Assembly (NCBI GenBank): GCA_030151135.1
Contig: JASLEQ010000597.1
Location: forward strand, 1 to 9,916
DNA length: 9,916 nt
From: Candidatus Sulfotelmatobacter sp.
GTDB taxonomy: Bacteria > Acidobacteriota > Terriglobia > Terriglobales > SbA1
Direction: 5' to 3'
The notes below the pieces were generated by a model. It was given only the letters and a program-made list of their open reading frames with translations. It was not told the origin of the DNA and did no database searches. Made by a program: the position numbers and the translations under genes. Positions 6,316 through 9,916 of this stretch are shown in pieces (within the stretch, counting starts at the first letter, position 1; the number at the start of each line of letters is the position of its first letter).

Positions 6316-6334
6316 TTCTTTCAGGCCCTCGACG

Positions 6335-6793
6335 TTGCTGAAGCTCACGAAAAAAGCGGATTACGCGCTAATGGCGATGAAGCACCTGGCGGAGCGCGCC
6401 AGCGAGGGATCGCAAAGCGCGAAGGATGTCGCCGATGCTTATGGAATTCCGCCTGAGGCGCTGGCAAAGATTCTTCAGCGATTAGCCAAGGCCGGGTTGT
6501 TGCAATCGCAGCACGGGACGAATGGCGGTTACACGCTGGCTCGGCCGGCGCACACGATTTCGGCGTTTGAAGTAATCCAGGCGATTGATGGTCCGCTGTT
6601 TATTACTTCGTGCATCACGGTGCGCGGGGAGTGCGGGCAGAGCGACAGGTGTAACATCCGCGAACCGCTGCGGAAAGTGAACGAGAGCATTGAGGCGGTG
6701 CTGAAGCGGATCAAGGTTTCGCACATGCGCGAGGAAGTGGAAGAGACGGCGGTGAGCGGAGCGAAGCCCTCGGAATTAGTGACAATTAGCTGA
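6335..6793 (+). CDS. iscR: Rrf2-family iron-sulfur cluster regulator IscR
   Basis: A 152-residue winged-helix transcription factor of the Rrf2 family heading the isc operon, expected to sense cluster status and repress the operon. The N-terminus LKLTKKADYALMAMKHLA is the family's first helix. The helix-turn-helix spans about residues 28-55 (SAKDVADAYGIPPEALAKIL), and the wing carries GTNGGYTLARP (61-71). Three cysteines, Cys93, Cys100 and Cys106, match the cluster-binding loop. The His found two residues past the third Cys in E. coli IscR is replaced by Arg109, while Asp9 aligns with the Asp ligand of NsrR. The start is inferred as TTG at 6335, because no ATG or GTG fits the family N-terminus. 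The frame is open upstream to 6161, but that extension overlaps the operator and promoter. It lies 54 bp before iscS. Confidence 0.9.
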   Translation: MLKLTKKADYALMAMKHLAERASEGSQSAKDVADAYGIPPEALAKILQRLAKAGLLQSQHGTNGGYTLARPAHTISAFEVIQAIDGPLFITSCITVRGECGQSDRCNIREPLRKVNESIEAVLKRIKVSHMREEVEETAVSGAKPSELVTIS

Positions 6794-6834
6794 AGCGCAA
6801 GGACAAGCAGGTTCATCAGAAACGTTAGGTTTGC

Positions 6835-6839
6835 AGGAG
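6835..6839 (+). promoter_or_regulatory. Ribosome binding site of iscS
   Basis: AGGAG ends 8 nt before the ATG at 6848. It supports that start and so the N-terminal extension of IscS. Confidence 0.75.
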
Positions 6840-6847
6840 AGCAATCA

Positions 6848-8131
6848 ATGAGCACGGATGTAAAGATCCCCCAGGCAGACGTGGAAACGCTGCATTCAAA
6901 TGGCAAGGGCGTAAAGCTGCCTATTTACATGGACAATCACGCGACGACTCCGATGGACCCGCGCGTCCTCGAGGAGATGCTTCCGTTCTTCGTCGAGAAG
7001 TTCGGCAACGCCGCAAGCCGCAATCACTCTTTTGGATGGGCTGCGGAAGAGGGCGTGGAGACGGCGCGCGAGCGCATTGCCAAGCTGGTCGGAGCGACGA
7101 CGAAGGAGATCATCTTCACGTCGGGAGCTACTGAGAGCGACAACCTGGCGATCAAGGGCGTCGCGGAGATGTATCGCGAAAAAGGCAACCACATCATCAC
7201 CGCCGTGACCGAGCACAAGGCCGTGCTCGATACTTGCAAGCGGCTGGAGAAATATGGATTTCGGGTGACGTATCTGCCGGTGCAGAAGGATGGGCTGGTC
7301 GACCTCGACGATTTGAAGCGCGCGATGGATGACAAGACGATCCTGGTGACCATCATGGCTGCGAATAACGAGATCGGTGTAATTCAACCTGTCGCGGAAA
7401 TCGGCAAGCTCTGCCGCGAACGTGGAGTGATCTTCCACACCGACGCGGTGCAGGCCATCGGAAAGATCCCGGTAGACGTGAACAAGTTGAATATTGATGT
7501 CATGTCGATTACCGGTCACAAGCTTTATGGCCCGAAGGGCGTGGGCGCGTTGTATGTTCGCCGGAAGAATCCGCGGGTGCAACTGGCGGCGATCATCGAC
7601 GGTGGCGGGCACGAGCGCGGTATGCGCTCGGGCACGTTGAATGTCCCCGGTATTGTTGGTTTGGGCAAGGCGTGCGCTCTTGCCCAGGAAGAGATGCCGC
7701 AGGAGTCATGCCGGCTTGCGGGAATGAGGAACCGGTTGCGCGATCGCATCATGAATCGTCTGGACGAGACATTCATCAATGGATCGATGGAGCACCGGCT
7801 GCCCGGGAACTTGAACATCAGCTTCGCCTATGTTGAGGGCGAGTCCTTGCTGATGGGAATCAACGACATCGCGGTTTCGAGCGGATCGGCGTGCACCTCG
7901 GCGACGCTGGAGCCATCTTATGTATTGAAAGCTCTGGGCACGGGAGATGATTTAGCTCATAGCTCGATTCGGTTCGGCATTGGGCGATTCAACACTGAAG
8001 CTGAAGTGGATTATGTGGCGGATCGCGTGATCGAGACCGTGGAACGGCTGCGCGAACTTTCTCCGCTGTACGAGATGGCGAAGGAAGGCATCAATCTGAA
8101 AGATGTGAAGTGGGCGGGAGAAGCGCACTAG
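6848..8131 (+). CDS. iscS: Cysteine desulfurase IscS
   Basis: A PLP-dependent enzyme that converts L-cysteine to L-alanine and carries the released sulfur as a persulfide to IscU and other acceptors. The aminotransferase class V fold is complete: [14 protein letters not shown] near the N-terminus, TSGATESDN (91-99), His123 in TEHKAV, and the PLP lysine Lys225 in [24 protein letters not shown] follows at 260-271. The persulfide cysteine Cys349 is in [14 protein letters not shown], the long-loop arrangement of group I (IscS/NifS) enzymes. At 427 residues it is about 23 longer than E. coli IscS. The excess is mainly an N-terminal leader (residues 1-23) ahead of KLPIYMD. The AGGAG site at 6835 favours ATG 6848, so the leader is probably translated. 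It is second in the operon, 54 bp after iscR and 60 bp before iscU. Confidence 0.97.
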   Translation: MSTDVKIPQADVETLHSNGKGVKLPIYMDNHATTPMDPRVLEEMLPFFVEKFGNAASRNHSFGWAAEEGVETARERIAKLVGATTKEIIFTSGATESDNLAIKGVAEMYREKGNHIITAVTEHKAVLDTCKRLEKYGFRVTYLPVQKDGLVDLDDLKRAMDDKTILVTIMAANNEIGVIQPVAEIGKLCRERGVIFHTDAVQAIGKIPVDVNKLNIDVMSITGHKLYGPKGVGALYVRRKNPRVQLAAIIDGGGHERGMRSGTLNVPGIVGLGKACALAQEEMPQESCRLAGMRNRLRDRIMNRLDETFINGSMEHRLPGNLNISFAYVEGESLLMGINDIAVSSGSACTSATLEPSYVLKALGTGDDLAHSSIRFGIGRFNTEAEVDYVADRVIETVERLRELSPLYEMAKEGINLKDVKWAGEAH

Positions 8132-8137
8132 CTGCGG

Positions 8138-8160
8138 GTCCCGAGTTGCGAGTCCCGAGT
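8138..8160 (+). repeat. 14-bp tandem repeat in the iscS-iscU spacer
   Basis: GTCCCGAGT occurs at 8138-8146 and again at 8152-8160, giving a 14-bp period (GTCCCGAGTTGCGA then GTCCCGAGTACTGA). A similar GAGTTCCGAGTCTGGAG stretch lies in the next spacer, near 8610-8626. Confidence 0.7.
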
Positions 8161-8191
8161 ACTGAGAAAACTTTTAGGAGAAGCAAAGCAC

Positions 8192-8605
8192 ATGGCTTAT
8201 AGCGATAAAGTTATTGACCACTATAACAATCCGCGGAACGTGGGTTCGATGGACAAGAACAGCAACGACGTGGGCACCGGGCTGGTCGGCGCGCCGGAGT
8301 GCGGCGACGTGATGAAGCTGCAGATCAAGGTCAATCCTCAGACGAACGTGATTGAGGAAGCGAAGTTCAAGACCTTTGGCTGCGGCTCGGCGATTGCCTC
8401 GTCCTCGCTCGCCACGGAGTGGGTGAAGGGCAAGACTGTGGATGAAGCGCTGGCCATCAAGAACATGGACATCGTGAAGGAGCTTTCGTTGCCTCCAGTG
8501 AAGATCCACTGTTCGGTGCTGGCAGAGGACGCGATTCGCGCCGCGATTGGCGACTGGAAGAAGAAGCAGGAAACTGCGAAGCCGGTCGCGGTCGAGGCGA
8601 AGTAG
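8192..8605 (+). CDS. iscU: Iron-sulfur cluster assembly scaffold IscU
   Basis: The scaffold on which a cluster is built from IscS-derived sulfur before delivery by the HscA/HscB chaperones. The 137-residue product starts MAYSDKVIDHYNNPRNVGSM, as in IscU. The three ligand cysteines are Cys37 in APECGDV, Cys64 in FGCGSA and Cys107 in IHCSVLAEDAI. Asp39 and His106 are also kept. The chaperone-recognition motif LPPVK is at 100-104, which marks it as IscU proper rather than SufU. A C-terminal tail of about 10 residues (KPVAVEAK) exceeds E. coli IscU. AGGAG at 8176-8180 lies 11 nt before the ATG. It is 60 bp after iscS and 77 bp before iscA. Confidence 0.97.
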   Translation: MAYSDKVIDHYNNPRNVGSMDKNSNDVGTGLVGAPECGDVMKLQIKVNPQTNVIEEAKFKTFGCGSAIASSSLATEWVKGKTVDEALAIKNMDIVKELSLPPVKIHCSVLAEDAIRAAIGDWKKKQETAKPVAVEAK

Positions 8606-8682
8606 CCGAGAGTTCCGAGTCTGGAGCTGCGAGCATTTGGGGTTACTCGTAGCTCGAAGCTCAATGTTCGAGGCTGCACGAC
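8606..8682 (+). repeat. Repeat-rich iscU-iscA spacer
   Basis: The 77-bp spacer contains GAGTTCCGAGTCTGGAG and other CGAG/GCTCGAAG words (for example CTCGTAGCTCGAAGCTC), related in style to the 14-bp repeat before iscU. No gene, promoter or terminator is evident, and the ribosome binding site of iscA is weak (GAGG in the region before 8683). Confidence 0.45.
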
Positions 8683-9054
8683 ATGACTACTGCGACTGAA
8701 AATACGACGACGGCCAGCGCTAAAGGGATCCAGGTCACCGAGAAGGCGATCGGAAAGATCCGCGGCGCGATGGTGAAGGAAGGCATCTCGCCCGAGCAGG
8801 GCGGGCTGCGCCTGGGCGTGCAGGGCGGCGGGTGTTCCGGGCTGAGTTACAACATCCGGTTCGATACGCAGCCACGGGAACGCGACCGCATTTTTCAATT
8901 CGCCGACGTCCGCGTATTCGTCGACCCGAAGTCGTTCATCTACCTGCACGGCATGACGCTGGATTATCAAGAGACGCTGATGCAGCAGGGATTTGTCTTT
9001 GTGAATCCGCAAGCCACAAAGTCGTGTGGGTGCGGAACGTCTTTCTCCGCTTAA
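8683..9054 (+). CDS. iscA: A-type iron-sulfur carrier protein IscA
   Basis: An A-type carrier (HesB/IscA/SufA/ErpA family) that receives clusters or iron and passes them to apo-proteins. The 123-residue product has the three invariant cysteines: Cys51 in GGGCSGLSY, and Cys115 and Cys117 in the C-terminal SCGCGTSFSA. The core from IQVTEKAIGKIRGAM through RLGVQGGGC is typical. About 14 Thr/Ala-rich residues precede the core, so the protein is longer than E. coli IscA (107). ErpA or SufA cannot be excluded by sequence; the isc operon position, after iscU and before hscB, favours iscA. The start at ATG 8683 has only a weak GAGG ribosome binding site. Confidence 0.94.
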   Translation: MTTATENTTTASAKGIQVTEKAIGKIRGAMVKEGISPEQGGLRLGVQGGGCSGLSYNIRFDTQPRERDRIFQFADVRVFVDPKSFIYLHGMTLDYQETLMQQGFVFVNPQATKSCGCGTSFSA

Positions 9055-9062
9055 GCCGGAGG

Positions 9063-9151
9063 AAATCCACCGCCGAGGACGCTGAGCGCGCCGAGAGTAG
9101 CCCGGGGTGATTCCTTGGATCTCTGCGTCCTCCGCGAGCTCGGCGGTGAAT
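9063..9151. repeat. Imperfect long inverted repeat between iscA and hscB
   Basis: The left arm has CACCGCCGAG (9068-9077) followed by GACGCTGAGCGCGCCGAGAG. The right arm has CTCTGCGTCCTCCGCGAG followed by CTCGGCGGTG (9139-9148), the exact complement of the left core. Further words (GAGGACGC against GCGTCCTC) also match, with indels. It resembles the dispersed CACCGC(A/C)GAGGACGCAGAG palindromes I recall from many soil bacterial genomes, which are often mistranslated as FTAE-AEDAE proteins. It lies inside the operon and could fold in the mRNA. Confidence 0.7.
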
Positions 9152-9174
9152 TTTGTGCGCCAGGAAATTAGAAC

Positions 9175-9916
9175 GTGACGACGAAGTACATCACCGAAAT
9201 CGGGGCCAAGCCTCTTCCCGACGATACCCATTCATGCTGGTCGTGCGGAGCCATGCGGGCCGCACAGTTTTGTTCTTCGTGTGGGAAGGTGCAACCTCCG
9301 GCTCCGGTGGATTATTTCTCGTTCTTCGGACTGCCCGCGAAGCTCAATCTGGACGTGCCGGCGCTTGAGAGAGCATTTTATGAACTCAGCCGCAAGCTGC
9401 ATCCGGACATCAATGCGCGAGCCGGAAACCAGGAGCAGGAATGGAGCCTGGAGCAGAGCTCGTTGCTAAACGATGCGTACCGCACGCTTCGCGATCCCAT
9501 CAGGCGCACTCAGTATCTGCTCAAGTTGGAAGGCGTGGAACTGGAAGAGCAGTCCAAGACGGCGACAGAACAAGCGCGTGCTTCCGGAGAACTGAAGAAG
9601 CAGATTGTCCCTCCGGATCTGCTGGAAGAAGTGTTCGAGCTGAACATGCAGTTGGAAGAGCTGCGGATGAACAAAAAGATGGGGGATGACGACCCAAATT
9701 TGGCCTCCGAGATTTCGAAACAGAAAACGACTCTGGAACAGAAGCACGACGCTCTGCTGGACGAATTGAAATCCGCATGGGCCGAGTGGGACCAGTTGGT
9801 GGAACAGGGCGCGGCTCGCGAGAATCCCGAACGGCTTCGAATTCGCGACAGAATGATTGACATCCTCAACCGCCGCAATTACATCCGAAACTTGGTGCGC
9901 GACGTGAACGCCGCGC
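9175..9916 (+). CDS. hscB: Fe-S assembly co-chaperone HscB with N-terminal zinc ribbon, C-terminus outside window
   Basis: The J-domain co-chaperone that brings the IscU-cluster complex to HscA and stimulates its ATPase. I read the plus strand from GTG 9175 through 247 codons to the window edge. Residues 21-36 form a zinc ribbon of two CxxC pairs (CWSC and CSSC). The J-domain follows: VDYFSFFGLP (45-54), helix II with YELSRKLHPD (HPD at 76-78), and LNDAYRTLRDPIRRTQYLLK. A charged, helical C-terminal domain (about 140-247, with LEEVFELNMQLEELR) matches the IscU-binding part of HscB. The insert around 165-195 makes it longer than E. coli HscB (171). AGGA at 9162-9165 lies 9 nt before GTG. The zinc ribbon resembles that of eukaryotic HSC20. 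HscA and ferredoxin genes are expected beyond the edge. Confidence 0.92.
   Translation, partial: MTTKYITEIGAKPLPDDTHSCWSCGAMRAAQFCSSCGKVQPPAPVDYFSFFGLPAKLNLDVPALERAFYELSRKLHPDINARAGNQEQEWSLEQSSLLNDAYRTLRDPIRRTQYLLKLEGVELEEQSKTATEQARASGELKKQIVPPDLLEEVFELNMQLEELRMNKKMGDDDPNLASEISKQKTTLEQKHDALLDELKSAWAEWDQLVEQGAARENPERLRIRDRMIDILNRRNYIRNLVRDVNAA

Noticed and set aside
6161..6334. N-terminal extension of IscR from ATG 6161
   Set aside because: It would cover the promoter and operator, has no family counterpart, and the Rrf2 fold begins right at the TTG at 6335.
8338..9231. Minus-strand open frame of 297 codons
   Set aside because: It runs opposite iscU, iscA and the inverted repeat. Its TAELAEDAE-like stretch is the usual mistranslation of the dispersed palindrome.

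Overview
The window looks like a chromosomal housekeeping region from a moderately GC-rich bacterium. The best guess is an acidobacterium of the Koribacter/Terriglobia type. This rests on protein style, on a Gat-type amidotransferase, on an Isc operon headed by an Rrf2 regulator, and on spacers full of dispersed repeats such as I recall from that phylum. The assignment is inference from memory, not from a search. No rRNA, tRNA, prophage, insertion sequence or CRISPR array was seen.

Left part, minus strand (1-3201): read in transcription order, a class II CCA-adding/poly(A) polymerase family nucleotidyltransferase, a short DciA-like (DUF721) protein, gatC, and the first 353 codons of gatA, which runs off the window edge. 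The last three are tightly packed and look like one operon. The themes are tRNA 3'-end maturation, indirect Gln/Asn-tRNA charging and, through the DciA-like protein, replicative helicase loading.

Middle (3202-3977): a 776-bp gene-free gap with two different halves. The left half holds AT-rich repeats of about 29 bp (four clear units in two tandem pairs, one single unit and a fragment). The right half is GC-rich and hairpin-prone. Then comes tsaD on the plus strand (tRNA t6A modification).

Right-middle, minus strand (5294-5988): a stand-alone response-regulator receiver domain and a 63-residue putative zinc-binding protein. The latter has a good sigma70-type promoter and is transcribed divergently from the isc operon.

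Right part, plus strand (6237-9916): an Isc iron-sulfur assembly operon in the order iscR-iscS-iscU-iscA-hscB. IscS supplies sulfur from cysteine, IscU is the scaffold, IscA is an A-type carrier and HscB is the J-domain co-chaperone. HscB is cut by the window end and carries an N-terminal zinc ribbon. In front of iscR, four half-sites of TCCGAC/GTCGGA type alternate every 12-13 bp over 6271-6315 and are a likely autoregulatory operator. The Rrf2 regulator has three cysteines but not the histidine ligand of E. coli IscR.

I found no clearly unprecedented multi-gene system. The most useful leads are the AT-rich repeat array, the four-half-site operator with its probable Asp/Cys3 regulator, and the small zinc-ribbon gene divergent from isc.
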